DNA from: Ophiosphaerella korrae
Taxonomy: Eukaryota; Ascomycota; Dothideomycetes; Pleosporales; Phaeosphaeriaceae
Assembly (NCBI GenBank): GCA_028456385.1
Contig: JALNQF010000010.1
Location: 186,001 to 250,000 of the forward strand
DNA: 64,000 nt
Direction of reading: 5' to 3'
A program made the position numbers and the translations under genes. The stretch's first letter is position 1; each line of letters starts with the position of its first letter. Shown one piece after another: positions 44,267-55,248 of the stretch. The notes under the pieces are model-generated. The model was not told where the DNA came from and ran no database searches. It saw only the letters and a program-made list of their open reading frames with translations.

Positions 44267-45699
44267 TTCCGAATTAGTCAAGCAGTGGTTTATCTACAAT
44301 CGCAACGTTGCATGCAAAAGCATTTAGGATATCGTTGAAAGAAACAGGTTTAATTGGAAGCGCATTAACTATCAATTGATAACTCTTAATGTTGTGCAAT
44401 TATTCCTAAGGTGTCTCTGGTGAAGTCTCTCCTCTGCATGCTGGGCAGTCCCTCTCTAGCTCATCCTCTTGCACAACCTGACGTTGACTAGGAGGGCATG
44501 TAGTATTAGCATTTATAGCTTGTTGGCATCTCGCAATATGTTTAAAAGCAAGACTGTTAGGGTTATTAGTTGGGTCTATGTATCTCGCTGCACGTCGAAA
44601 AATTGCATTGACGTCGTCGCACATCTTGATGGCGAGTCAGGTATAATCCAATGAGGAAAACCTTAGTGCTATACCTTTGAGAATCGATAAAAGCGTATAT
44701 AATCCGTTCGCATTAAGTTTAGAAGGCGGCTAGAGATGTCAGTCTTGTGACAGGACGAAAAAGTGTGACTCTGCCTCACCCACCTGCTCATCTGCACCTG
44801 CTGGAGAAGTTGGAGACAGAAAGACGGAAGCCTTTGGGCGGCGAGAGTAGATGGAGAGCCTCTTCGAAGGAAGAATGAATTGTTAGGGGGGGAGGGGGGA
44901 ATTCATAGCCCGCTGCTAGGAATGTGGCTGCGCGTGATAGTGAGCGACATCTTGGCGCAATTTGAATTATGACAGACTTCTTCAGTGCCACTCTTATTGT
45001 CTGTCGACTCACCTTTTCAGCACCAATATGGAATTTGACATGACGAAGCTACCTGAGGTAAAAAGCCAGCTCTGACAAACCATGGACATAATCTGACAAG
45101 ATCAGCCTGTTGCCGAGCTATTCCAGGACACCAAACCTCTTAGAGTCATTCTTGTGCTCAAGGGCCATTATCTCAAGCACGAACCCAACAATATTGTAGA
45201 GGAGTTAGGCAATAGTCTCAATATCTCCTCTCGTGGTCGCCTTTTTGTGGTCCGGAAATGGCCGCGCTACACGGTCCTAATTTTCGTTGTCACTATGCTT
45301 ACGCTGTGGATTCTGGCCATCACAAGCAGGATTTACCGGTTCTTGAGACCATGCTAAGTAAGCAGCCAATTGCCCGAGTGCCGAGCGGCGTTTTTCAAGA
45401 ACACATAAATGCGCAGGTGGCACAGCTCCACAATCTCAATGGTTGGGATAAGACACCCGCCATATTACAAGGACCAGACGAGCGAAACACGAAAGTACCC
45501 AAATCCTCGCGATGCCTCACTTCTGCGAGTGATATGTGCATGCGTTCATGCCTATATAAGGACAGAGTGTGAGCCATTCCCAGTACACAGCGGCAAAGTG
45601 GGTAGAGGAAGCCGAGGATGGAAGGACACTGATGCAATGATCGTTATCAAGCAAACTCTGTTGGAGCAGTTCAAGGCCTGTCAACCTTACTAAGGGCTT
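44267..45699. other. AT-rich, weak open frames only
   Basis: An open stretch at 45258-45572 (contains VLETMLSKQPIARVPSGVFQEHINAQV) looks faintly protein-like but matches nothing I know. A GGGGGGAGGGGGGG run lies at 44885-44899. Confidence 0.3.
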
Positions 45700-46330
45700 A
45701 CAATGCATCACAAATCACAAATCACAAATCACACCCTGCAATTACTACTTTCCAGTTACCTCGACTGAGGACTTCTTCCAGCTTGCACATCTCATCGAAC
45801 CTGCTAGCGTTAGTACTACTATTGGAATTTCTGAACGTCCAGCTCTGAGTGACCCATTACTTAAGAGATTACTATCGTCAATTTTAACTATCAAAAGTCG
45901 GTATAATGCAATCATCCGCCATGCTCATGGGGAAGTACCGAACCCGACACCTTGCAACACAGGGAGCAATGACATCTAGGCCTATAATATGGCTCACTCA
46001 CTCATTGTTCCTGGTTCATACCCGGCTATGCTACCACAGCTAGAGGTAATAAAACAGTGCAATAATACGGATGAATCAATGTTGCTAGGGTTCATCGAGG
46101 ATGCTACGCAAATAGCTTTTGTAGTCGAACAAGGAAAAAAACTGCTTGTTGGCTGGGTAAATCAGCTAAATGTGCCTGTGTAAACGGAGCTGAGCGGAAG
46201 AGGAAGTTCATTAGTACCACAAGGTATGAATGGGAGAGCGTTTCCAATCATAGTATCCCAGCGTTACGGCAATGTTCGTGAACTTGGGGTCGGAACACTA
46301 GCAGGCCCCGTTCTAGTGTCGTTACCTTAG
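45700..46330 (+). pseudogene. Ferritin-like (LsdA/Rds1-type) protein, broken copy A
   Basis: A conceptual translation aligns with the minus-strand copy at 49748-50790: PCNYYFP here against SCNYSFP there, SDPLLKRLLSSIL against VDPLLAKPVASVL, RYNAIIRHAHGEVPNPTPCNTGSNDI against RHGAIIR, then LIVPGS...MLPQL, GWVN and LGVGTLAGPVLVSLP. The copy has a TAG at 45977-45979, where the other copy has Trp (TGG), and another stop after LNVPV. It lacks the N-terminal part. Ferritin-like proteins of this kind are secreted and linked to stress and sexual development. A run of TCACAAA repeats (45706-45734) abuts the left end. Confidence 0.6.
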
Positions 46331-47296
46331 AAAAGCCTGTCGAAACTCTGAGTGTCGTAGTACAAATACCGTTCAAGTGAGCAGAACCTTAGAGTTCGGA
46401 TTCTAACTTTTGCTCCGCAACACTGAGTCAATTTGTCTGACGTAAGATGGTTGACTAATTACGTTCAATGTTGTCCATTAATCAATTATAAGTTACGTTA
46501 ACATTAACGTTATCAATCCAATCCAATCCAAATTGCTCCCCTTTCTAAGATTACCCCTGAAAATAGCCACTAGTGAATGTTATATGCCCATTTCTAGGCC
46601 ATCCTTTCGGCATATGCATAACGCTGAACAGCGTGGAACTACAATGGACCAAAAATGGCACTTCGTTGGAACAGGGAGATTGAACACAGATTGAAGTCGT
46701 TCTCTTGTACAGGAAATGCCTGTGGTGATGCGTGAAACACCTGTATAAACACCATACATGGTGGTGTCTATCAAGGCCAATCAAGCTTGACGAAGACATA
46801 ACATATCCACTAGGTTTTCCGCCTGGCTAACCCTCGTCGGCTATGTTGTTCTCCCGAACATGTTTGCCTCGATTCAACGGTCCGACACCTTTGACAATTT
46901 AAAGGAAGGAAAAATGATTCAAGTCACGGTTCGCAATATAACTACAGCTGTTACCCTTTGCAAGCATTCTCTGTGCGACCGGGACAGTAGGCATGTGTTG
47001 GTTATGGTGGGAATTTCGTAGAAATTACATCTGGCTTACGGCGTATATATTTTTGCAAGTGCAGGAATTACGCTAAACAGCTCCGTCATTGGATTACTTA
47101 CAACCCTTATGTCTCGAAATCTTCGCGTCCGCGATTGTTATGCGCACGGACACAGCAACGCGCCTTTCTGGGGTCAGTCCGAAGTTCTCCAACCATTAAT
47201 TACGCTAAACATGACAACTCCTGCAGGCCACTGCCCCGCCGCGGCCGCCTTTCATACACGTAAACCATCCCCTCTTGCCCAACTGCATCCATCTAC
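46331..47296. other. AT-rich, no gene seen
   Basis: Contains a short CCAAT tandem (about 46514-46531). The last 200 bases should hold the promoter of the next gene. Confidence 0.4.
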
Positions 47297-48615
47297 ATGC
47301 CTGGAAAGCGCGCGCGCTCTGACAGCTCTGTCGAGAGCGCAAGCCCGCCAAAGCCGATCGTATTGGGCTGCAGCCTGCCTCTTACCCAAGCGAACCTGTG
47401 CAGCTTGGTCAACATAACTCCGTCTGCGGCCACAATGCCTTCACGTCCTAGCTCTCCAACTCGCAAGAAGAGTGGGACGGTGAACATGAAATGGGAGCGC
47501 ACAAAGCTGGACAGGTATAATATCAGGGTGGATACCGCCTCTGACCTGCCATTAGAGTTGCGCACGCTGGTGGAGGACACATTTCGCCGAGAGCGCACTG
47601 AGCCTCCTTCTCCGAATGCAAAGCACATAGTGGGCTTGCGGAGAGCGGCATCGATAAAGAACGAAAAGGACGCAATAAAGATGGTTGTGCATTTACTGCT
47701 CTTCGACGGAAGAACCCCCGCGAACGCGAGCGGTATTGAGAAAATCGTTTGTAGCGAAGATGCTCATCTCTCGACGGCTTTTCTCCCTGAGGCGCCTAGC
47801 GACGACGTTCTGGGCCACTATGGGAAGTTGGCACAAGCGCAAGCAGACTTGGCGGTTGGTTATCTCACGCGTCGGGAAGCCAGGAGCCATGATCCGCCAC
47901 TGAAGACAGCCTTTTCGAAGGAGCAAGACGACTGGCTCGATACGTAAGTGCTCTGTCCCACGCCATCCCACAGCCACTCACTGCCGTCTTAAACAGATTT
48001 GCGCTAAATCAGGCACTACACCTACCTTTTCTCACTTCGCAATGGAAAACGCCAACGTCTCCCATGACACATTTCCACGCCCAGACTCAGTGTGCCCGCG
48101 ACGGTGTTACCATTGTTAACTACCTAGAAGAGTTCTATAACGTTGCCTACGGACGGAAAGCAACCCACCTCGAAGCCTACCACGTCTCCCTCACCACTGA
48201 TATACAGACGGTGCGCATCTGGATACACTGGCGCGCCAACGATGACGAAGATGTGCTCACGCACTACATGAAGCAGATCTATGGCTGCCTGTTTGATGAT
48301 GAGGCGGCGCTGGGCGAGGCCCGCAAGATCCTGCGGAATATTCTAGAATACTCGCTCGGTCCGCGTGTCCATGCTATTCAAAGCGCCCTACCACTCTTCC
48401 AACAGAAAAGAGGGAATCTTGTTGTTATGGGTTCTTCGATCGCAGAGACCGAAAGCGTCGCGGCAAGCCGTGTCGATCTCACGCCTGGCCCGAATACGAT
48501 GTTTGCACCGATAACACCATCTGAATCTTCACTGGAACTTTCAGATCCACAGAAGAAATATCTGTCGCTAGGGAATCCTGAAACAAAGAAACGGAAGATG
48601 GGTGTCAACAGCTGA
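47297..48615 (+). CDS. Uncharacterised fungal protein, possible PD-(D/E)XK-like family
   Basis: Two exons, 47297-47943 and 47997-48615, with a 53-nt intron (GTAAGT...AACAG), giving 421 aa. The N-terminus is a basic/serine nuclear-type region (PGKRARSDSSVESASPPKP, SRPSSPTRKKSG). The middle has helical LPLELRTLVEDTFRRER. The second exon begins with ALNQALHLPFLTSQWKTP; in several expanded fungal families a 'PFL..(E/Q)xK' strand followed by an alanine/glutamine helix forms the PD-(D/E)XK nuclease core. The C-terminus ends in KKRKMG, a likely nuclear signal. It is the only intact-looking gene between 38 and 56 kb, and third positions are GC-richer than in its surroundings. Nuclease fold is an inference; function unknown. 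Confidence 0.6.
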
Positions 48616-49747
48616 CGAGCAGGAACTTCACTGAAGGCACCGCGATCGAAGGTTTGAGCACGCAGTGTGGTACTCGTTGTGCGCTTCCTCTCTGTGCCCG
48701 GTGCTTCTCCCACGCTTTGACTGCTACAGGAAAGATGAGAGGAATAAGTAGGGCATGAAAAATGCCACGATATATACAGCTGAGAAGTATGATTCTGGCG
48801 TTGAGGAAACCGGACAGATCGCACTGCAATACCTGCGTACCCAGACAAAGATTGTATATGAGCGTCTGAACGATTAGAGGATTGGCTAGAAGCCTTATAC
48901 CTGGGCGGCATGCTCGACAGGCCTCGATCCTCTTTATCTTGCGCTTGCCTCTATACCCAAGACGCATCCTATCGGATCATAATGGCATCCTCCCTGGCGT
49001 GTCTCCCTTGCCAGTATAAAGAGATTTGTTTCGCGCTTTCTGTCGCGGTGCACGTCGGGGAATTCTTCCTTCTACGAAGACATTCACATCGATCGCCCTG
49101 CTCAATCCTTGTAGGTGCAAAAGGCTTGCAGGTCAAAATATGCATAGCTTTAACCATACAAGCAGTAGAAGAGCCTATCGTGTTCAAGCACCAGCTCGAA
49201 GAAAACTGATTGGCAGCAGGTTCAACAACTTTGTAATGACATGGAATTAGGTAATACATGACTCTGCTGCTCGCCAAACATGTATATTATCAGCTGTTTC
49301 TTAGTAGATCCAGCAGGTAGTGAATAATCAGCAGTGATCTACATTTTAGGGCTGAACTCGCAAAACGCTTTGCATCTTTGTGCGTGCTTTCTAAAGAGGA
49401 ACTCATTGGCATTCAGGATAGTTATTCCACGTATGACGCCATCATGAGACTGACCATGCAAGAGGAACCGGAGCCCAATGAAGTTCTCGCTGTTGGTCAT
49501 GACAAACAACGGAATGAGACGCCCAATATATTAATAGCAGGCCTGGATAGAGGACAGACCCTTAATTATGTCCGTGGGCCCAGATAGAAAGTTTCATTAT
49601 ATACAGCAAGAGATGTTCTGATCAGCTGCTTAATGACATTTCACTACAGCAGACATAGCGACCACAACACAAGGCTTAGCTGACAGATGAATCACTAACA
49701 TTTAGGGTATTTAAATCAACTTCGTTGTGGATTTTCAGAGTTGGTAA
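48616..49747. other. AT-rich, one weak open frame
   Basis: A 69-codon plus-strand frame (49378-49587, contains SKEELIGIQDSYSTYDAIMRLTM) continues an open stretch from about 49350. Unrecognised; may be an exon or relic. Confidence 0.3.
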
Positions 49748-50790
49748 TTAATTGAGTGGCACAAGAACAGGCCCTGCTAGCGTTACAGAACTGAGGCCAT
49801 TGACATCACCATGATTTTGAGCTCTGAGAACTGCGAAAGCAACCCCATCTATATCCTGAGGAACGCGTGTGATGCTACTACCACTTTCGGTGATGTTTAA
49901 CGCTGTGAAAGTAGGCATGTCCCTCTCATTGACCCAGCCTGTGAACAGTTCCTTCTTGAGTTCGTCTTTAGAGATAATCTGAGTATCTTTCCAGCTAAAT
50001 TCCCGCAAACCAGATCCATCTGTAATGCTGTTGCAAGGTCCATCGACCTATAATTGAGGTAGCACAGGTGTAGGACGAGAGATAGGACACGTACCGGGCA
50101 CGATAATTGAAAGTGCTAGGTTTTGGGCCCAGATACAACTACTACCTGTATTTTGGAATGAAGGAGTTGAAGTGTCGTCCCGGCTTTGGCGGATAATAGC
50201 ACCATGCCGTGCTCCCATTGCTAAAACAGACGCCACAGGCTTCGCAAGTAATGGGTCTACTAAAGCGATGCGCCCAAAGATTCCAATGAGAGCGTTAGCA
50301 GTTACTGAACCGACAAGCTGCGCCACTTGAAAGGGGTTTACAGACAATGCCGCAGGAAATGAGTAATTGCACGACGGGATGTGCGGTGCATCGTATACCT
50401 TTAGCAAGGCCGCGATACTCCTAATGTAGTTTTTGTCTCCTGCTAGGTACAATTAGCAAGACAATTGATCAATTAGAGGACAGGCTTACTGATGCAATCC
50501 TGGCAAAAACGTTGGACTCATTCCCAGTCCTGGTCGAAATTCATGATATCCTGTTGGTGATCCCTGTATCGAAGAATGATACCTCGAGATTCTCCAGAAA
50601 AAGTGCTAGTTGAATTTCCTTTATTCCACTCACAGAGATGAGGCCTGGAAGTGAGACATTGGGCAATAACCTCTCATTCGCATTCAATGTTGCCGGGTTG
50701 TTGGTATTTGCCCGAGCACAGTTAAGCGTGGTATCGATCAAAAGGGACCAGAATATAGGGAAGAACCGGCAGAGTGTGAATGTGCAAAAG
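49748..50790 (-). pseudogene. Ferritin-like (LsdA/Rds1-type) protein, broken copy B
   Basis: Minus-strand conceptual protein: SVSGIKEIQLALFLENLEVSFFDTGIT (first ferritin helix with the E...E pair), a GTAAGC...CTAG intron near 50490-50440, then IRSIAALLKV, CNYSFP, ALIGIFGRIALVDPLLAKPVASVLAMGARHGAIIR (second ferritin half; the family has A.IL..EARH), and a C-terminal part ending in SSVTLAGPVLVPLN. Disruptions: a TGA at 50541-50543, where relatives suggest Trp, a frame change near the intron, and a TAG at 50048-50050, where copy A has Glu. Either a pseudogene or a gene with splice sites I misplace. Confidence 0.6.
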
Positions 50791-51162
50791 GAAACAGTAC
50801 GGTGAATCGCCCTTTTAAAGTGCCTTAAGAACAGCGGTTGGCGGCGAGCCAGAAAGGGGCCGTTGGAATTCTGGCAGCGATCTGCTTGTCGACAGCTTGA
50901 CAATCTGCTCGACTCGTCACAATGTATTAAGTTGCTCTCGCTACTTGGCCATTGTATCTACCGACTTCCATGCTATTAGCCTGTGCTTTTTTTTTTTAAG
51001 TTAGCAGTGAGCTTTGATAGGACGAACAGTAAAATATATGCCCTAGATGTAGGCTAGCGCGTAGAAGTGGGCCAATTTGTCTACAAGATGAGCCATTTTA
51101 TTCCAGCACACTGTAACAAAACAATTTTCAATTAATCGAGATTGACCGAGCCCATCGCGAAC

Positions 51163-51219
51163 ATGCTCTACACAGCTCTTCTCGTTACTCTCATTCTACA
51201 GCCCGTTTTTGGGGCCTAG
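51163..51219 (+). pseudogene. Signal-peptide-like frame ending at once
   Basis: An 18-codon frame reading MLYTALLVTLILQPVFGA then TAG. It has the length, hydrophobic core and small residues of a secretory signal cleaved after the final alanine, but no mature protein follows in frame. It may be the start of a lost secreted protein. Confidence 0.3.
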
Positions 51220-52574
51220 AATGTTGTTCCTTCATCATTCACGAGTATCTGCAGTGGTGCCCAGCCCCACTAGATCCATACTACTCTGGGATTAAACTTG
51301 AAAGAATTAATCTTGATTCTTGTGTAATCAATCAGCAAGGAGATATTTCATTTTCTCCTAGGTTCATAATCCTATTACTTAATTAGGTTAAACCACGTTT
51401 TAATGTCAACATGACGGCTAGGGGTACTGCATTTAGAACATGCAACGACTGTACTTAAACCAGCACACTCTAGGATTGGCATGCGCTTTTACAATTTTCA
51501 ATTCATCTTACAGAGAATCAACACTGAGTTTAGGTATTGAACCCCGACCCACTCACAGTAGTTAGGTTATAGAGCCACTTGCTAGTGAGAGCGACAGCAA
51601 AGATGGCCTTGGGAGGAGCGACAAACACAGCGTTTTCTTTCTTGGCTTAATATGCACGTAGGCTATGCGTACGAGTGAATGTAAGTTGTTGTTGTAATTA
51701 CTTTAAGCCGAATTATACTTAATTTTTACGTGTGCTTCTTCTTAGCAGAAGGTAATTTTAGTAAGTTACCTGCAACTACTTCAACAGCTGTCGTATCATT
51801 AGATAATGCCTTATAGTTATACCTACAAGAATATCATGTAATAAAGGCTAGCAAAAATGCTGGATATCTTTTTGCATATTAAGCATATAAATTATAGAAA
51901 ACTTTATAAGTTCAAAAACGGTTCAAGCTCCAATAAACAGCACTATCGACTAACATTCTCGAACATCCTATCTCAATTCATTAGGCTGGAAAATAATAAT
52001 GCGAATGTTAACACTCCATTCAATCTGTTAATAGGAGTGGCCTGGTTACAGGACCTAGCACGTGGTCAGTTTCCTAGACATCTGTGTTTTGTAAGGCTAT
52101 CTCAAAGCCGTGGCTGTGCACCTGTATAACCTCCCTCCACTTTCTAACCATGTACATGATACGTTCAGTTGTACACAAAACTGAATTTGTATGGCCCACA
52201 TCTGGGCCACAGCACAAGACCTAGCTTTCAGCCATCAAGCTACAAGGAACGTAGGAAGATAGCTTGATTACAGTAAGCTTCAGCAGAAACTAAGCGTTGT
52301 TATTAGCTAACAGAGATAATATAGGCGGTAAATATTTAGCAGTATACTCTGGATGTTGTACTAACACGCTAGATTGTAGGAAGTAAGCCGTCATGCGAAT
52401 ATCGATGTGTGAGGCTACTGCTGATTCCGACTTAAAGCTAGCTTTACACCTCTATACGACGATAATAAAAGCAAGCTTACTGATGAGCAAATCGTTGAGG
52501 GGTATAATATATATGAGTGGGATTCACCAGCACTCTAATTTGTATGTAAACTAATCGAGAGTTACGTACCAATA

Positions 52575-52600
52575 CTTGCAAATAATCAAATATTTGCAAG
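52575..52600. repeat. Perfect inverted repeat, 10-bp stem, 6-nt loop
   Basis: CTTGCAAATA, loop ATCAAA, TATTTGCAAG. No U-tract or gene end accompanies it. A chance palindrome in AT-rich DNA or a remnant of a small inverted-repeat element. Confidence 0.7.
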
Positions 52601-53004
52601 CAATTGCTCTCATATACAAATATAAGCAAACAATAGACCTCTCGGCGCACAAGCAAGCGAATATTGCGATTCATTTTTGCTTTTTTGCTTGTTGGCAAGC
52701 CTGGTATGGACAAATCTAATGCATGGAGTATTTCGTGCATGGGTGTCCTCTTTGTATGGACAGGTCAAATGCATGGGCGATACGCATATATAGGCGAATT
52801 TGTAATACAGCTAGAGCGCAGGCTATGTATGCCAGCGCGGCATGAGCAGCCCGTCTTTGGCCAGTCCGGCAGGGCGGAGGCACAGGCAGCAATAGCTGTA
52901 AGTCATTGTGTTATCCATTCGGGCGGGGTATAGTTACTGTATTAAAGTTAACTAATCAGCAATTTCCGGTAATGTCTCCAGCAGTTGAAAGCTAAACCAC
53001 GGTT

Positions 53005-53527
53005 ATGGACGATCACCGAGCTGTTGCCCATATCCGAGTCGTCATTCACACTACGGGGCCACAATCTCAGCAAAGTCACAATCATTGGTCCATCTACTTG
53101 CTTTTTGGGGACAACCAGTCTGTTCGCGTTAGCATGGCGGCGTCCCCTGGATACGTCACGGGAAATCTCGAGATAAAAGAGTACAACTACGCCGTTACCG
53201 ATTCCGCCATCAAACACTGGGACTATGCGGCTATCAAGGGTTTTCGTATTGCACATCGTCAAGCTAATTTATAATTATTGCCGTTATTTGTACAACATGT
53301 TTGGGACTGGTTCTGGCATCGCTACTGGGTGTAATTTTGGATCGCCCTACACGATTAAGTTACTAAAAGGTTATTTTTGGCTCAGTTATGTTATTCTGAG
53401 TGATATAGCTGGCAAGGGTTGGCTACTAGATGAGGGTGAGGTTGCTGGTTTATGGTCAAATCTACAGCATCAGTACTCGCTTAGGGTGCTCAAAGTTCTT
53501 TGGCAATGGTTCAGGGTGAATTCGTAA
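53005..53527 (+). pseudogene. DUF7770-like fungal protein, frameshifted
   Basis: The frame from 53005 reads NHWSIYLLFGDNQSVRVSM and NLEIKEYNYAVTDSAIKHWDYAAIKGF, resembling the uncharacterised fungal domain I know as DUF7770 ('nHw.iyL...svr.nM...'). At about 53240 similarity moves to another frame (LHIVKLIYNYCRYLYNM), and at about 53310 a third frame gives WHRYWV, where the family typically has GCRfWv. The second frame stays open to 53527. At least two indels make it a probable pseudogene. The domain name is from memory. Confidence 0.5.
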
Positions 53528-54093
53528 ATGAGTAGTGAGGCGCAGCCAAAAATTGGATCGTAGCGCAGAGTTAGTGGGATCGGGTCGGAGGAAACGATAC
53601 CTACCGGCCGTACATGCAATGTCTACTATTCAAACAATTGATACGTATGCCTAGTGCTTTGACCTTTCCGGTTTGGTCGAGGCATACTATTAGCGACAGG
53701 AGTGGCGATAATTCACCTACTTCGACTAATAAATCAGTCGATCGGCTCATTGAAAGCCCTAAATCTTAATACGCAAGTGCGCAAGTAAAGCCGCGACAAA
53801 GGGTATACAGAAACAAACAATGTTAACGAAGAGCGCTTTCTACAAATGATTCACTCAAAAGGGACTTGACACTACCCGGTAGCTGATTTCTACACGTGAC
53901 GAGCCTAGAATAAGAGGGTACTAGCCAAGAAACAACTTTTAGTGTTGTCGTTGCCTTATCATCTTTTACTCCAAGCTTGCGACAATGTTATGACCACATT
54001 GTAACCCGACGTTGAATTGGCGGATGCGACTAATGCGAACAACTATGCTTCCGAGCTTCATCATGAGACCATCACCGATGCGGATATCATAGC
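53528..54093. other. AT-rich, no gene seen
   Basis: No supported feature. Confidence 0.4.
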
Positions 54094-54370
54094 TTATTGC
54101 TCCAACCCACCATCGAAAGTTCTGGAAACAATCTGTTTAGCGGATACAGCAACACAGTTGTTCCAATTTCCAGCAGAGCGGTCGCGACTGTAAGGAATTA
54201 AAGAGCTGCTCCTAACGTTCTGGGAGAACTTTGTTAATATAGGGCTGATAAGGACGGCCGGCGTAGTGAGTTCGTTATTGGGTATGGGGAATATACCCGC
54301 ACTGAATCCTCCCGCACTATTATCTGAAGCGCTGGAGCCTATCCGCAAAAGAAAGAGAGAGGGTGGATGA
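54094..54370 (+). pseudogene. Open stretch interrupted by a single TAA
   Basis: The plus-strand frame reads SNPPSKVLETICLADTATQLFQFPAERSRL, TAA at 54191-54193, then GIKELLLTFWENFVNIGLIRTAGVVSSLLGMGNIPAL and RKRKREGG to TGA. The open frame on both sides and the charged ending suggest one former protein. The stop could come from CAA by C-to-T. No family recognised. Confidence 0.35.
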
Positions 54371-54753
54371 ATGAAGATTATGCAAGTGATGGTGAAGAAA
54401 CAGATTAGGAAAGCACCAGTTGCTTAGTGACTGTTACAGCAGGATTACGCATTGGCTATGGATTGACTAGTACCTAGTTAGTTAGTTAAGAGTATTAGCT
54501 ACGGCTAATAAGCGCCCTTTCAGAACTATTTTCAGGCTGCAAACTTGGAGTTGGCTTCCTAATGCAGCCGCAGGCTCAGTCGTAACTGCAAATAAAATAT
54601 AATTATGGCTTCGTTGTTGGAGCATAACCTATGCTAGCCTGATAGAAATAGTATCAATTTATATCTTATAAAACGCAACTCAATATGATCTAAATAAGCC
54701 AGATGTTTGCCTAGTAACCTGTGCGGCCTAGAAAGTAAGTTCCACGCCTAACT
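54371..54753. other. AT-rich, no gene seen
   Basis: A TTAGTTAGTTAG microrepeat at about 54476-54490 is the only pattern. Confidence 0.4.
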
Positions 54754-55248
54754 TCATCCTAATTCATCGAGTCTAGCGCTGGGCTGAATCGCAACAAGGC
54801 GCCATTTCCTTCTATCAAATAGTTCAAAGTAGTACCTGAAAGCCCTTTTAACCGTGTTATATTCTACCAACGGTGCCGCAGCGCTGGACTTCCTCAGCCA
54901 ACCGCTTGAGTTAGCTAGCATATTCGTCACAGGAGGGATGTTATACATTGGGCTTCCTCTAGCAACTTTGTAGCAGAGCAAAGCCTTGAATACATGATCT
55001 GCGTGCTTGTTGATGTCAAGAAACATGAAAAGTTTTCTTGTTTTACTATCGTTAACTTCATCTATACCCGCGGGCGTGTAGACGTAGTCCTCCCCCCAGT
55101 CGAATTTCCTTTGGAAGTATAGTTCCATGAAGGCATTGGCAATAGTTATTGGGCGGGCGCATGGTTCGCCTGGGATATCCTGAGGGTTAAAGCGGAGGCA
55201 AATCCGAATAGCCTCCACTTTGGGTAGTTGTTGGGACTGAGCATCCAT
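54754..55248 (-). CDS. Hypothetical protein, 164 aa, accessory region
   Basis: Intronless frame of 164 aa. It starts MDAQSQQLPKVEAIRICLRFNPQDIPGEPCARPITIANAF. No family recognised and no membrane segment or signal peptide. Charged/aromatic composition (FDWGEDYVYTP, ELFDRRKWRLVAIQP) suggests a soluble folded protein. The related fragment at 44078-44266 shows that it belongs to a small dispersed family. It may be complete or a remnant of something larger. Confidence 0.45.
   Translation of the reverse strand: MDAQSQQLPKVEAIRICLRFNPQDIPGEPCARPITIANAFMELYFQRKFDWGEDYVYTPAGIDEVNDSKTRKLFMFLDINKHADHVFKALLCYKVARGSPMYNIPPVTNMLANSSGWLRKSSAAAPLVEYNTVKRAFRYYFELFDRRKWRLVAIQPSARLDELG

Larger units (their letters stand above)
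50904..53004. other. AT-rich, gene-poor 2.1 kb
   Basis: Only relic-like items: a signal-peptide-like mini frame at 51163-51219 (listed) and a 26-bp perfect hairpin at 52575-52600 (listed). A 90-codon frame at 51857-52129 shows no resemblance to anything I know. Confidence 0.4.
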
